From the NCBI GenBank assembly GCA_025350565.1, contig JANXXO010000066.1, forward strand, positions 18,550 through 82,549: 64,000 nucleotides of DNA, in the 5' to 3' direction. Below are positions 47,959 to 58,312 of this stretch, piece after piece. Source of the stretch: Acidimicrobiaceae bacterium. Its GTDB lineage: Bacteria; Actinomycetota; Acidimicrobiia; Acidimicrobiales; RAAP-2. The notes below the pieces were generated by a model. It was not told the DNA's origin. It worked only from the letters and a program-made list of their open reading frames with translations, and searched no databases. Position 1 is the first letter of the stretch. Every line of letters starts with the position of its first letter. The position numbers and the translations under genes are program-made.

Positions 47959-48791
47959 CCGCGTCCGAGACTACGCACCTGGGACTTCGCGACGCCGCGG
48001 ACCAGCTCGGGGTCCACTACATGACCATGTACCGCTACGTGCGCACCGGTCGCGTGCCCGCGCAGCGCACGGGAGCCGCGTGGAGCGTCGCCGTTACCGA
48101 CCTCGAAGGCTTTCGAGAGTCGAACGTGACGCCAGCAGAAACGGGGACGTCGCACGACCGTTCTCACCGGCTCTTGCACCGCATGACCGACGGCGACGAG
48201 CCAGGCGCGTGGGCCATCATTGAGGAAACCTTGGCCGCCGGCACGACCTCGGCGGTGATCTACGGCGACCTCCTCATTCCGGCTCTTCGTGCCATTGGCG
48301 ACGAGTGGCAACAAGGTCGACTCTCCATCGCCGCCGAGCACCGGGCCTCCGCCGTGGCCCTGCGCATCATTGGGCGCCTGGGTCCGCTTTTCGCCCGACG
48401 CGGACTGTCGCGTGGCACCGTGGTGCTCGGCGCCCCAGAAGGAGACGCCCATTCTCTTCCCAGCGCCATCGTGGCCGATTTGCTGCGTGGTCGAGGATTC
48501 GGCGTGCTCGACCTTGGCGCCAACACGCCGGCCGAGTCGTTCGTCGAATCGGCACGCAGCGCGAACCGACTCATCGCCGTGCTGGCCGGCACCTCCTCCC
48601 AGCATTCCGTCGCGGCCCTCGCAGACGTGGCGCGAGAACTACGTAACGCCGAAGTGGGCGCACCGCTTTTCTTTGGTGGAGGCGCCGTGGTCAGCGAACT
48701 CAGTGCTCGAGAGTTGGGAGCCGACGGCTGGACCGGCGCGCACATCACCGCGGTCATTGACGCGATGGAAAGAGTCGCGCAAGCCCGCTAA
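47955..48791 (+). CDS. HTH regulator with cobalamin-binding domain (CarH/LitR-like)
   Basis: LGLRDAADQLGVHYMTMYRYVRTGRVPAQRTGAAWSVAVTDLEGF HTH; EWQQGRLSIAAEH (W-x9-EH); GDAHSLPSAIVADLLRGRGFGVLDLGANTP B12-domain region. Confidence 0.82.
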   Translation: MTASETTHLGLRDAADQLGVHYMTMYRYVRTGRVPAQRTGAAWSVAVTDLEGFRESNVTPAETGTSHDRSHRLLHRMTDGDEPGAWAIIEETLAAGTTSAVIYGDLLIPALRAIGDEWQQGRLSIAAEHRASAVALRIIGRLGPLFARRGLSRGTVVLGAPEGDAHSLPSAIVADLLRGRGFGVLDLGANTPAESFVESARSANRLIAVLAGTSSQHSVAALADVARELRNAEVGAPLFFGGGAVVSELSARELGADGWTGAHITAVIDAMERVAQAR

Positions 48792-49009
48792 GTGAGTCGC
48801 CTTTGACCATCGCGCGACCAGCGAACGAAGTCGTACGCTTGTTTGCTGTCTTTCGCGCCCGGCCTCCGTGTCCGTGCGATGCGCCGGCGTGACTGGTTGA
48901 CCCAGCGTCGCAATGACCGGGGGTGCGTGGACCGCTTTCCACACTCCCATTACCGCTACGATGACCTTGGCAAACGTCAGCCTGGCCGACGACGGGAGTA
49001 GCAAATCCG

Positions 49010-49744
49010 ATGACGATGGATTCCAAAGAGCCGGTCCAAGTCGTGCTACCCGAAGGTGAATACGAGGATGTCGACATCTTCGATATCTCCTTACTGCTGT
49101 GCCACCAATGCGTGGACGACGCACACGTCGACGTGGCGGGCGTCATGTTGACCACCTCGGCGGGCCAGCTGGAGTTAGTGGCCTCATCAACTGACTCTCC
49201 TCGAATAAAGGAGCTTCTCGCCCTTCAATTGCGAGAAGGTCCGAGCGTCGAGTGTTTCCGAAGTGGACCAATTGTGAATCATGTCTTCAGCGCTGAGGAC
49301 ACCCGGTGGCCGAAGTTGACGCACCAGGCCCTCGACCAAGGTTTCTCTTCGATGCATTGCATTCCCATGCGACTCGAGAAGAAGACAATTGGCGTTTTGA
49401 ACTGTTTTGCATCGCACGAGCGATGGCTTGGCGATCACGACATGGCCCTCGTGCAAGACATGGCCGATAACGCGACCATCGCCATATTCGGGTCCCAGCA
49501 AGCCTTTGACGCGACGAAACTCAGTCAACAACTCGAGGTCGCCCTCGAAAGTCGAATTGTTATCGAACAGGCCAAAGGAATTCTCAGCCAATCACTCGAC
49601 GGCGACATTGAAGAGGCCTTCCGGCAACTGCGCTCCTACGCGCGAAATAAGAATTTCCGCATCGCGAGAGTGGCGAGCGACGTCTGTGGCGGAACGCTCC
49701 TTCCCGTCACCATCATCGACGAAAACGCCACGAAGTCGAAATAG
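49010..49744 (+). CDS. GAF-ANTAR domain regulator
   Basis: GAF region LREGPSVECFRSGPIVNHVFSAEDTRWPKLTHQALDQGFSSMHCIPM; ANTAR ALESRIVIEQAKGILSQSLDGDIEEAFRQLRSYARNKNFRIARVASDV. Confidence 0.9.
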   Translation: MTMDSKEPVQVVLPEGEYEDVDIFDISLLLCHQCVDDAHVDVAGVMLTTSAGQLELVASSTDSPRIKELLALQLREGPSVECFRSGPIVNHVFSAEDTRWPKLTHQALDQGFSSMHCIPMRLEKKTIGVLNCFASHERWLGDHDMALVQDMADNATIAIFGSQQAFDATKLSQQLEVALESRIVIEQAKGILSQSLDGDIEEAFRQLRSYARNKNFRIARVASDVCGGTLLPVTIIDENATKSK

Positions 49745-50049
49745 TCACCTAGACAACGAAAAGGGTTCCTTCCGCCTTGACGACATGAATGGTCCTCAAG
49801 GCGTTCGCGTAGGTTGCGCCCATCGCCCAACGCTCGCTCGCTCGCTCGAGGTAAAGCGAAAGGTATTCTCAATGGAGCCGTTCGCGATTCTTCCGGTTTT
49901 CTTAATTGAATCTTCGTAGCGTCGTGTAACTTTCGGGTGCCGGTGACACGACGTTTTGGGGCTGGCCAACGACTGGACATTCGAGACTCTCGGGCATCAT
50001 TGAACGAGTTCTCGATTCGAATCAGCGACCCGCAAACAAGGAGAAGTTA

Positions 50050-52602
50050 GTGCCCCGACGAGAAGTATCACGGTCTCGCCGGTCGGTACTGTACGCCACG
50101 GCCGCCCTCGCGTCGTCTGGACTCTTCGTGGCGTCCGTCGACTCGAGTCAGGCGTCAGGCGCGACGCTATCCTCCCCGCCGTCAAACATCGAACTTCGCT
50201 GCCCGTGGATCGCTCAATCGCTTCACCATTCAATGAGCGCGGCGTCACTCGCGGGCGAAGTACTCGTCAAAATGACCTTGGCGCAAAAAGCCTCGTTCTC
50301 GGTGCTGGCCACGCATCCGCCGGTGGAGAATAGAAACTCCGGAGTGGCTTCGTTGTGCATACCGCCGTTGTCGCTCACCGATGGTCCGAGCGGTGTCGCG
50401 AACGGGCTCACCGGTGTCACGCAGTTTCTCGCGCCAATCGGTTTGGCCGCGACCTACAACGCGTCGCTGGCACGCTCGATCGGCAGGGCCATCGCGGTTG
50501 AAGCGCGTGCCAAAGGTATTACGGGCGTCCAAGGACCGGAGGTCAATTTAGCTCGAGTTCCTCAAGGCGGACGGGTCTTTGAGACGTTCGGCGAAGACCC
50601 GGTTCTCGCCGGGAACCTTGGCGTCGCGGAAGTTCTAGGAATACAGTCCGCCGGCATACTCGCGGACGCGAAACATTTCACTGCGTACACGCAAGAGACC
50701 GCTCGCCTGCGACTCAATCAAGTGGTGACGCCGCGAGCATTGGCCGAGTTGTACAACGCGCCGTTCAAAGCTCTGGTGCAAAGGGCTCACGTCGCGTCCG
50801 TCATGTGCTCGTACGGCGAGTTGAATGGAGTCAACACCTGCTCGGATCCCTACATCTACAACACCCTTCGTTCGTGGAAATTTAACGGTTTCGTACGCTC
50901 AGACTTGCGCGCTACGCCGAGCGCGGTCGCGGCCTTCAGGTCGGGTGTCTCGCTGGTTAAGCCAGAATCACCACTGGCGCTCATTCGAGCGGTGCGCACC
51001 GGCATCTTGTCGGTCGCGTATCTCAACCGAGCCGTTCGCGCAGTTCTCACTCAAATGTTCGCCCACGGACTCATCAGCCACCCGGTCGTCGGATCGTTCT
51101 ACGCCAGCGCCACGTCACCGTCACACGACGCACTGGCACTGAGGGCAGCCGAGAACAGCATCGTGCTGTTGAAGAATGCCCACGCGATTTTGCCACTGGT
51201 GAAGAACCTCGTGTCCGTTGCCGTCATTGGAGTGGACGCCGCCCCGTCACCTCAGGTGAGCGGAGGGGGCAGCTCCAAGGTGCAGACCCTCATCGTGAAT
51301 ACACCGCTGAACGCGATACGCAAAGCAGTGGGTCCTCACGTTCGCGTGACGTATCGCCCGGGAGGTCCCTCGACGCTCAATTTCGAGAAGTTAAGTGACG
51401 TTGACGTGGTCGGCGGGACGCCGTTGCGCCTCGTGAAACCCATTACCTTCAATGGTGCGCCGGGCAAGGCCGACCTCGGTATCGAGTCCGATCCGCATCT
51501 CACCCGGGCAATTTTGACCGCGACAACACCCGGGCGCGGAACCGGATGGGATCGCTGGAAGTTTGTGGTGCGCGCGCGAAAGACGGGCACATTCCAAATT
51601 TCGTTTCAGCAGTTCGGTGACACCTGGCTCTATCTCAATCACCACCAGTTTTTGGCGTCGCGGGGACTGCACGCTCCTTCCGACATCAGTGCGACCGTCC
51701 AGTTCATGGCGGGCCATCAATACGTCTTCGAAGCCAAATGGTTCCAAGTCGCGGATCATCCTGCTCCGGGTTTCAGCCTTATTGACGTCACCCCACAGAT
51801 CAGTGCGGCCGTCGCCGCGGCGCGACACAGCAAGTACGCGATTGTCTTCGTTGGCGATTTCAACACCGAGGGCGCTGATCGACCCAATTTGAGTCTGCCC
51901 GGTGATTCGAATGCACTGATCGCCGCCGTTGCGGCCGCGAATCCTCATACCATCGTCGTGCTCAATTCCGGAGGAGCAGTGGTCATGCCCTGGCTTTCGA
52001 AGGTGCAGGCCGTCCTAGAAGCGTGGTATCCGGGTCAGGCTGACGGCACCGCAATTGCGGCGGTGCTTCGAGGCGCCGTCAATCCCTCTGGCCGATTACC
52101 CCTCACGTTTCCAACGAGCGACGTCGCGACGCCCGCGACCCCGGCCCCACGGTTCCCCGGCGTGAATCTGACGGTCAATTTTGGGACTGGATTCGACGTT
52201 GGCTATCGGTGGTATCAGATCTATCATGTAGCCCCGCTCTTCCCGTTCGGCTTCGGACTGAGCTACACGACGTTCAGCCTGTCAAACGCCACCGTCACTA
52301 AGAGCACTGCCGGAGTGACGGTTCGCGTCACGGTCACCAACACGGGCGCACGAGCCGGCGCTGACGTGGTGCAGTCCTACGTTAGTTATCCTGCCTCGGC
52401 CGGTGAACCACCCCAGCAACTCCGGGCCTTCACACGAACGGTTCTCGCGCCGCAGCAATCTCAAAGGGTCGCAATGGTAATACCCCGCTCGGGATTTCAG
52501 ATATTTCGAGCGGGAACATTCACGACACTGCCCGGACGGTACGTCATTGCTATTGGTTCCTCTTCGGCCAACCTTCCACTTCACCTGCCACTCAACTGGT
52601 GA
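50050..52602 (+). CDS. secreted GH3 family beta-glycosidase with PA14-like insert
   Basis: 850 aa; N-terminal signal (RSRRSVLYATAALASSGLF), GPEVNLARVPQGGRVFETFGEDPVLAGNL, AKHFTAYTQET, FVRSDLRAT, C-terminal FPFGFGLSYTTF. Confidence 0.9.
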   Translation: MPRREVSRSRRSVLYATAALASSGLFVASVDSSQASGATLSSPPSNIELRCPWIAQSLHHSMSAASLAGEVLVKMTLAQKASFSVLATHPPVENRNSGVASLCIPPLSLTDGPSGVANGLTGVTQFLAPIGLAATYNASLARSIGRAIAVEARAKGITGVQGPEVNLARVPQGGRVFETFGEDPVLAGNLGVAEVLGIQSAGILADAKHFTAYTQETARLRLNQVVTPRALAELYNAPFKALVQRAHVASVMCSYGELNGVNTCSDPYIYNTLRSWKFNGFVRSDLRATPSAVAAFRSGVSLVKPESPLALIRAVRTGILSVAYLNRAVRAVLTQMFAHGLISHPVVGSFYASATSPSHDALALRAAENSIVLLKNAHAILPLVKNLVSVAVIGVDAAPSPQVSGGGSSKVQTLIVNTPLNAIRKAVGPHVRVTYRPGGPSTLNFEKLSDVDVVGGTPLRLVKPITFNGAPGKADLGIESDPHLTRAILTATTPGRGTGWDRWKFVVRARKTGTFQISFQQFGDTWLYLNHHQFLASRGLHAPSDISATVQFMAGHQYVFEAKWFQVADHPAPGFSLIDVTPQISAAVAAARHSKYAIVFVGDFNTEGADRPNLSLPGDSNALIAAVAAANPHTIVVLNSGGAVVMPWLSKVQAVLEAWYPGQADGTAIAAVLRGAVNPSGRLPLTFPTSDVATPATPAPRFPGVNLTVNFGTGFDVGYRWYQIYHVAPLFPFGFGLSYTTFSLSNATVTKSTAGVTVRVTVTNTGARAGADVVQSYVSYPASAGEPPQQLRAFTRTVLAPQQSQRVAMVIPRSGFQIFRAGTFTTLPGRYVIAIGSSSANLPLHLPLNW

Positions 52603-52969
52603 AACGCGTCGCGTCGCGTCGCGTTCAGGTATCCACGGCGATGGCCGGACCCGTCAACTCGTCGACCTCGCGACTAGCGAACCCATAAATGAGGGCCGCC
52701 ATGACGAGGGTGCGGCGCCAATTCGATGCGCCGGCGGCGCTCGGCCACGCTAGGAGAGTAAGAACCCAACTTCGATATCTTCATCGCTGCGTGGACGCGC
52801 CCACTCGCGGCCGCGTGCGAACTGGTCGAAGAGAGCTCCATCACTGGACGCTCGGCTCGACGCCGCCGTCTTGGTACTCTTCAAGAGACATGAGAGAACG
52901 GCGGGGGTACCGAGGCATGGGGCGTTGCGCATCGGCGCATCACGTCGTCCCTCGTCGAGGGGAGCCGCG

Positions 52970-53911
52970 GTGACCTATCTCTCGCAGCATTGGGGCTTTC
53001 CCGAGATTGCGGTCGTTGCCCTTGTCGTCGTCGCAATCCACGAACGGGGACTTCGGATCCTGAACGCCCGGTCTACGTTCCTGCACGCTCGTTCGCGCCG
53101 ACGGCGCATGTGGCTCGCGTACAGCGGCATCATGGTGGCAACCCTCAGCATTGTCTCGCCACTTCAGTACTGGTCTATGGAGTACTTCTGGGTACACATG
53201 ATTCAACATGTCACGATCATGCTCTTCGCTCCTGCCCTGTACGTGGCGGGCGCGCCGGCGATGCCGTTAACCTTCGCCGTTCCCGTCGCAACGCGCCGTA
53301 AAATACTTCGTTGGGTCTTCCTTCGACCAGGCCGTCCGCTCCTTCGCCGGATTGGCGCGGTCGTGTTTGCACCTTTCTTCGCCATCGTCCTTTTCAACCT
53401 CGTCATGATTGTGTGGCTGATTCCCAGTGTGTTCGATGCGGTGATGGGCAATCCCTCCCTCCATGTTGGATTGATGCTGCCCAGCTTCTTCGCGTCCGGT
53501 CTCCTCTTTTGGGCGCAGTTCATTCCGTCGCGCCCGTGGCGACCGACGCTTTCGCCTTTCGCGCGCGTGGGTGCTTTACTTTTGACCAACCTTGTGATGA
53601 CCATCATTGCCATGGCCCTTAGTTTTCTCGCCTCAGGCCCTTTCTACGACCTCGGGACTTCGATGCTCCATGCCGCCAATATGTCGTCGATGACCCCGAC
53701 CACATTGAATCCCTTCGCCGACCAACAGATCGGAGCCGCCATCTTGTGGGTGTGTGGCGACTTTTGGTGTTATCCAGCGCTGGTGATGGCGCTTCGACTC
53801 GTGACCAAGGACGACCCCAACTCCAGCGCCATGGATCAGGTACTGCGGGGAAGTCCCACAATGACCGTGGAGGAGTTCCGCGGCCTAAGCCAAGACGAGC
53901 CCGTTCTCTAG
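52970..53911 (+). CDS. cytochrome c oxidase assembly protein, CtaG/caa3 type
   Basis: YWSMEYFWVHMIQHVTIMLFAPALYVAGAPAMPLTFA; PFYDLGTSMLHAANMSSMTPTTLNPFADQQIGAAILWVCGDFW; GTG start with AGGGGAG RBS. Confidence 0.85.
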   Translation: MTYLSQHWGFPEIAVVALVVVAIHERGLRILNARSTFLHARSRRRRMWLAYSGIMVATLSIVSPLQYWSMEYFWVHMIQHVTIMLFAPALYVAGAPAMPLTFAVPVATRRKILRWVFLRPGRPLLRRIGAVVFAPFFAIVLFNLVMIVWLIPSVFDAVMGNPSLHVGLMLPSFFASGLLFWAQFIPSRPWRPTLSPFARVGALLLTNLVMTIIAMALSFLASGPFYDLGTSMLHAANMSSMTPTTLNPFADQQIGAAILWVCGDFWCYPALVMALRLVTKDDPNSSAMDQVLRGSPTMTVEEFRGLSQDEPVL

Positions 53912-53933
53912 TCAAGAAACTCAAGCGCGCACT

Positions 53934-54863
53934 TCACGGCGCGATGAGCTCGTCGTTCGACGCGAGGGCGCTCCGATCAATGAGGGGAATGAGGTAGCCG
54001 AAGAAGGCCACCGCTCCGCCCAGGAACATCACCGCCAAGCCCGTCAATCGCAGCGAATGGAGAACGCACAGAAACCCGCCGAGGGCGCCAATCACGACGC
54101 CGGCGAGCCCACTCATCGCCGCCAATCGCTCAATACGATTTCGAAACGCGCCGCGCAATACATGCAAAAGTAGGGCGAGCGCGCCGACGGCCAAAAGGGC
54201 CCCCAAGGCTGCATGTACGAGATAGATGGCCTCGCCTCGATGGGTAAGCCACCCGTTGGGCCGATTGAACGGGACGTACAGCATGCCGATCATTCCGGCG
54301 ACGAAATCGACGACGACCCCGACCATCAATGACACCCACACCAGACGGCGTACTGGCGGGGTCGCGTGGTCGTGCGAGAGGACCAGGGGGCTCTGGCCCG
54401 AGGATGCGTCGGCGTTCGGCGCGGACGCGGCGGACTGTAGGGGCGCGACGACGACAAGAAGGTTATAGGTAACCAGCGCCACGACCGCGTGCATGATTGC
54501 GAGAAAGAGTACCGCTCGCGTCGGTTCATGACGAAGGAGCAGCCATAGATCCGGCAACCATAAGAACACCGTCACCCCGAGAGCCGCGCGAAAGAAGGCA
54601 CGCCTGGGATCAGCGAGAATGCGAGTGACGCCGTACCACGCGAAACCGGCTCCCAGTACACCGAGCGCGGTGAGGGTCCCATAATCCGAGAGTCGAAAGT
54701 GCGAGTAATGATTCAGCGCGGGGTCGAAAGCCTTCGCGAGCCACACGAGCGCGAAATTAATCAGGCCAGCGACGAAGACCGCGATAAGCGTCATCACACC
54801 AACGCGAGCACCAGACGGCGGCCTTGCGGCACTATTCGCCGTCGCTGACGACGCGCCCGTCAT
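53934..54863 (-). CDS. polytopic membrane protein of unknown function
   Basis: MTGASSATANSAARPPSGARVGVMTLIAVFVAGLINFALVWLAKAF...; 4-nt overlap with the upstream gene. Confidence 0.6.
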   Translation of the reverse strand: MTGASSATANSAARPPSGARVGVMTLIAVFVAGLINFALVWLAKAFDPALNHYSHFRLSDYGTLTALGVLGAGFAWYGVTRILADPRRAFFRAALGVTVFLWLPDLWLLLRHEPTRAVLFLAIMHAVVALVTYNLLVVVAPLQSAASAPNADASSGQSPLVLSHDHATPPVRRLVWVSLMVGVVVDFVAGMIGMLYVPFNRPNGWLTHRGEAIYLVHAALGALLAVGALALLLHVLRGAFRNRIERLAAMSGLAGVVIGALGGFLCVLHSLRLTGLAVMFLGGAVAFFGYLIPLIDRSALASNDELIAP

Positions 54864-55186
54864 TGAACGGGGTCGTCGCGAGAGAGTGGAGGGTTTTCGG
54901 CTCCGTTGCCACGACGGTCCGACTCGAGTTTGTTTACCTCTCCCTGCCACGCGCGAAGCATCCCCTCATACTCTGGTGCGATGGGTTTGTGCTCTCGGCG
55001 CCGGCGCATCGTGAAGCCGGGGTGCAACAGTTTCCACCACATATAGATAGCAAAAAGTGCGAGAAGCGGCCACTCGAACACGTACGCCCAACTGAGCGAA
55101 TTGCCCGATTGGGCGCGTCCGAGTTCTACAATGAATGCGCCCGCGCACAGACCAAGACCGACGACCAAGGTGAGGTGCGTCTTCAT
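54860..55186 (-). CDS. small membrane protein of unknown function
   Basis: MKTHLTLVVGLGLCAGAFIVELGRAQSGNSLSWAYVFEWPLLALFAIYMWWKLLHP; start uncertain (ORF open to 55300). Confidence 0.55.
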   Translation of the reverse strand: MKTHLTLVVGLGLCAGAFIVELGRAQSGNSLSWAYVFEWPLLALFAIYMWWKLLHPGFTMRRRREHKPIAPEYEGMLRAWQGEVNKLESDRRGNGAENPPLSRDDPVQ

Positions 55187-55363
55187 AGCTGCGGCGCTGG
55201 TCAGCGAAAGCACGGGCTTCGCCTTCCCTTTCTCGGGCACCCCTTCGGCGTCGCTCACCGCCCTACTGTACCTGTGCATTTTTGATCGCTTCGCCGCCAA
55301 CGACTCGCGTGTTCGTCGTCGACCGATACGCGTCGCTCCCTATGGTAAAAATGATGGCGAACG

Positions 55364-56245
55364 ATGGGTAGCGAGATGACGACCGGTAACGAAACATTCT
55401 CGCGTGGACCCGGCGAGTTGAACGAGGGCGAGCGCGCCGCAATCTTTTCCACCGCCAATGTGCCGAGACACGGCGCGTGGTACCGACGCGGCGCGGGATA
55501 TCGCAAGCCTTCCAAGATTGTTTCGTGGACGGTCGCCGCGTTCCTCGTCTTAGGCCTCGGAGGCCAAGTAGCGCAACATTTCTTCCAGGCCCCCGGCGAA
55601 GGGACGCGCGTCGCGAGAACGGCCCCTGTTCTACGGGGCACGCCGACCACCAACCCCGGTTTGCCAGCACTTATCTCACTGCAAGTCTTCATGGGGCTAA
55701 AGGAAATCAGCGTGGCGGTGGCCCCGACCTTCACGTTGCGTACGCAACGTGGTCATCGGTGGCGTCTGGCGTCGCACCGGGGTCGAGTTGTCGTGCTCGC
55801 CTTCTATAACTCGATCTGTAACGACATCTGCCCGGTCGTTGGTGCCGAACTACGACTCGCGTCCCACGAACTCGGCGCAGCCGCTTCGAAGGTTGATTTC
55901 GTCGTCGTGAATACGGATCCCAACGCAACCAAGATTTCACCGCGCAGCCTCGCGTTACTGACTCCTGGCCTGAGCACCGATTCCAAGGTCACACTGTTGT
56001 CGGGTCCGACTGCGGTACTCAGCCGCATCTGGTCCGCGTACGGCGTCCAAGTCACTGTCGGCGCCAAGAAGTACCAAGTGTCGCACAACAACGTGTTGTA
56101 CTTCATTGGACCCGGAGGCAATCTCTCGGCCTACGCCCAGCCCTTTGGCCTCGAAAGTTCGTCGGGTCTGTACCGGCTGAATCGTTCCAGTTTGCGTACG
56201 TACGCTCAAGGCATCGCCGGGACCGCCGATAGTCTTGTCCGGTGA
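55364..56245 (+). CDS. SCO1/SenC-like copper chaperone family protein
   Basis: APTFTLRTQRGHRWRLASHRGRVVVLAFYNSICNDICPVVGAEL (CxxxC) and YQVSHNNVLYFIGPGG. Confidence 0.8.
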   Translation: MGSEMTTGNETFSRGPGELNEGERAAIFSTANVPRHGAWYRRGAGYRKPSKIVSWTVAAFLVLGLGGQVAQHFFQAPGEGTRVARTAPVLRGTPTTNPGLPALISLQVFMGLKEISVAVAPTFTLRTQRGHRWRLASHRGRVVVLAFYNSICNDICPVVGAELRLASHELGAAASKVDFVVVNTDPNATKISPRSLALLTPGLSTDSKVTLLSGPTAVLSRIWSAYGVQVTVGAKKYQVSHNNVLYFIGPGGNLSAYAQPFGLESSSGLYRLNRSSLRTYAQGIAGTADSLVR

Positions 56246-56919
56246 GCGACGACTTCTCTGATTTCGAAACGGTACCGTTTGACCCTGCGTCGATGCCGAC
56301 GTCGTCCTTGGGCATCGCCAAAGCCGTGTGGTATCGACGACCGTGGATCCTCACCTCGTTAGCCGTCGTGCTCATTGTCGCCATCTCGGTCGTCGTTGAC
56401 CTACCGCGTCCGACCACCAAAGCCCAAGACGTCGCATCGCAAAACGCCACCATCAAGCAGATCAATGGTGACCTCGCCGAGTGCGCCTTTGCGGTCAACG
56501 AGTCGTTTCACATCTACAACCTGGAGGTCGCGGCGAAGCTCTCCGCCTCGGACAAGGCGCAGGTACCGATTCTGCTGACCGGCGACGAAACAGCCTGTTC
56601 CTTCGCCAGCCAGCCGGTCTACGACCTGACGAACAACATCCAGGTCCAAGACACGAAGGCCGGCAAGCACATTGACCGAATGCTGAGCGTTGTCGAGCAC
56701 TGGATCACCGACAATGCGCTGGCCTCCATCAAGGACATCCAGTACCTATTCAACCATCACGCCGACGCGTCGACCATCCGCCACCTCGGGTACCAGGAAC
56801 GGCAACTGGCGACCGTGCGCACGCAGGCGCTGAGCGACGAAGTTCTCGCCAATCGAGTGTTTGGGCTCCAGCTCGATCGACTTAAGATTCCTTCACTGCC
56901 CCACTTACGCGGAACCTAA
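56242..56919 (+). CDS. single-pass membrane protein of unknown function
   Basis: 4-nt overlap with the SCO gene; one N-terminal TM helix (WILTSLAVVLIVAISVVV). Confidence 0.6.
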   Translation: MSDDFSDFETVPFDPASMPTSSLGIAKAVWYRRPWILTSLAVVLIVAISVVVDLPRPTTKAQDVASQNATIKQINGDLAECAFAVNESFHIYNLEVAAKLSASDKAQVPILLTGDETACSFASQPVYDLTNNIQVQDTKAGKHIDRMLSVVEHWITDNALASIKDIQYLFNHHADASTIRHLGYQERQLATVRTQALSDEVLANRVFGLQLDRLKIPSLPHLRGT

Positions 56920-56983
56920 GACGCGACGTGCCCCGATTTGGTGATCAACTCGTTCGACTGGCTTCGCGCTATGGTGCGCTGCT

Positions 56984-57466
56984 ATGAACGAAGCAGACCG
57001 AGACCCCGTCCATCCGACCATGGACGCCAACACCATCATTCGCTGGCTCATTGTCGCCATCGAATACGCCATCGTGGCGAGTCTCATGCTGGTGGCGAGC
57101 ATTGTGCTAGTTCGATCATTGATCAAGTTCTTGGAAGATTGGAACGGTTTTCCCCAATCAGTCGTGTCAGCAATTGACGGCATTTTGGTGGTGATTATCT
57201 TGCTCGACATTGCCCACACCGTGTTCGGACACCTGCGAGCATCGGTCTTTCCGGTGCGGCCATTCCTCATCATCGGAATATTGGCGGGTATCCGAGACAT
57301 CTTGAGCTCCTCGGCTCACCTGGCACTTAGCGGCACCTTGTCGTCGGCCGACTTTCGAGACACCATGATTTCATTGGTGGTCGGTGTAGGAGTGGTGGTG
57401 GTTTTGTTGCTCGGTCTGCTCATATTGCGTCTAGCGACCTTGCCAGCGGACGCCGATCCCGCCTAG
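56984..57466 (+). CDS. PsiE-like phosphate-starvation-inducible family membrane protein
   Basis: FLEDWNGFPQSVVSAIDGILVVIILLDIAHTVFGHLRASVFPVRPFLIIGILAGIRDIL. Confidence 0.7.
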   Translation: MNEADRDPVHPTMDANTIIRWLIVAIEYAIVASLMLVASIVLVRSLIKFLEDWNGFPQSVVSAIDGILVVIILLDIAHTVFGHLRASVFPVRPFLIIGILAGIRDILSSSAHLALSGTLSSADFRDTMISLVVGVGVVVVLLLGLLILRLATLPADADPA

Positions 57467-57490
57467 GCCGACCGTGAGCTGCGCGGGCGT

Positions 57491-58312
57491 CTAGGGGTTC
57501 GTTCCGAAGAACCCGCGTGATCGATCACGGCGAACGAGTTGATACAACTCCTCGTCGGGATCTTCTTCGGACTGTAGCCAGCGGTTGAGATTCGCGAAAA
57601 TGATCGGCAGGAAGGCGCCCGCGGCGATGAACCACATGAGCGCCGTCGTGATCTGCTGGTCCACCGCGAACGAGACAAAGCGATGCGACACGCGACGAAA
57701 GCCCGAGTACCACGAGTTCTGGGCCATGTCCATGAGGTAAGCAATCACCCACAATGTCCACATGGCGATGGCCGAGACACCAATGCGGTACGGGCGCGCC
57801 GTCATTGGACGAAAGGGCGCAGACTCGACCAATTCAATCCACAGAAAACCCGCGCCGATCACCAGCGCGAACGACTCCGCGATCGACAACGCCGGATGGC
57901 GAATGAGCGCGTCAACGACGGGGGCCGAACGCCAAAAGATCGATTGAGCTACGAAAAGAAGGAGAAGTCCAACGACTCGACGGTATCCGTTCGTTGAAGT
58001 GCGCCCAATCGCCCAGTGATCGAGCACACGGGGACGGGCCGGCGATAGTCGCCGCCCATCGTCGTCCACGTTGATTTGTTCATTCGACGTCAACTTCAGC
58101 CATCGCCACGGTCCACCGACGACGAGCAGCACCGGAATTGCGACCGCGAACAAACTGAACTGCGTCGCCTGCACGAACTCATATTCGCCCGTCAACGAGA
58201 GGATGGGCGGTAGCAAAGCGAACGTCCACAGAACGAGTCCCGCACACGCCACAAGGTCGCGAAAAAGAAGACGGCGAACTGAATACTGCGTGGGCGGAGC
58301 GACCGCGGTCAC
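57491..58312 (-). CDS. CtaG-like cytochrome c oxidase assembly/membrane protein
   Basis: 273 aa polytopic; ATQFSLFAVAIPVLLVVGGPWRWLKL, AYLMDMAQNSWYSGF, FVSFAVDQQITTALMWFIAAGAFLPIIFANLNRWL. Confidence 0.62.
   Translation of the reverse strand: MTAVAPPTQYSVRRLLFRDLVACAGLVLWTFALLPPILSLTGEYEFVQATQFSLFAVAIPVLLVVGGPWRWLKLTSNEQINVDDDGRRLSPARPRVLDHWAIGRTSTNGYRRVVGLLLLFVAQSIFWRSAPVVDALIRHPALSIAESFALVIGAGFLWIELVESAPFRPMTARPYRIGVSAIAMWTLWVIAYLMDMAQNSWYSGFRRVSHRFVSFAVDQQITTALMWFIAAGAFLPIIFANLNRWLQSEEDPDEELYQLVRRDRSRGFFGTNP

Noticed and set aside
49832-49849. CGCT tandem repeat (CGCTCGCTCGCTCGCTCG)
   Set aside because: Likely simple-sequence noise in high-GC DNA; possible slippage site but no linked ORF
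52605-52624. Short tandem CGCGT repeat (four units)
   Set aside because: Too short and composition-biased to support a function
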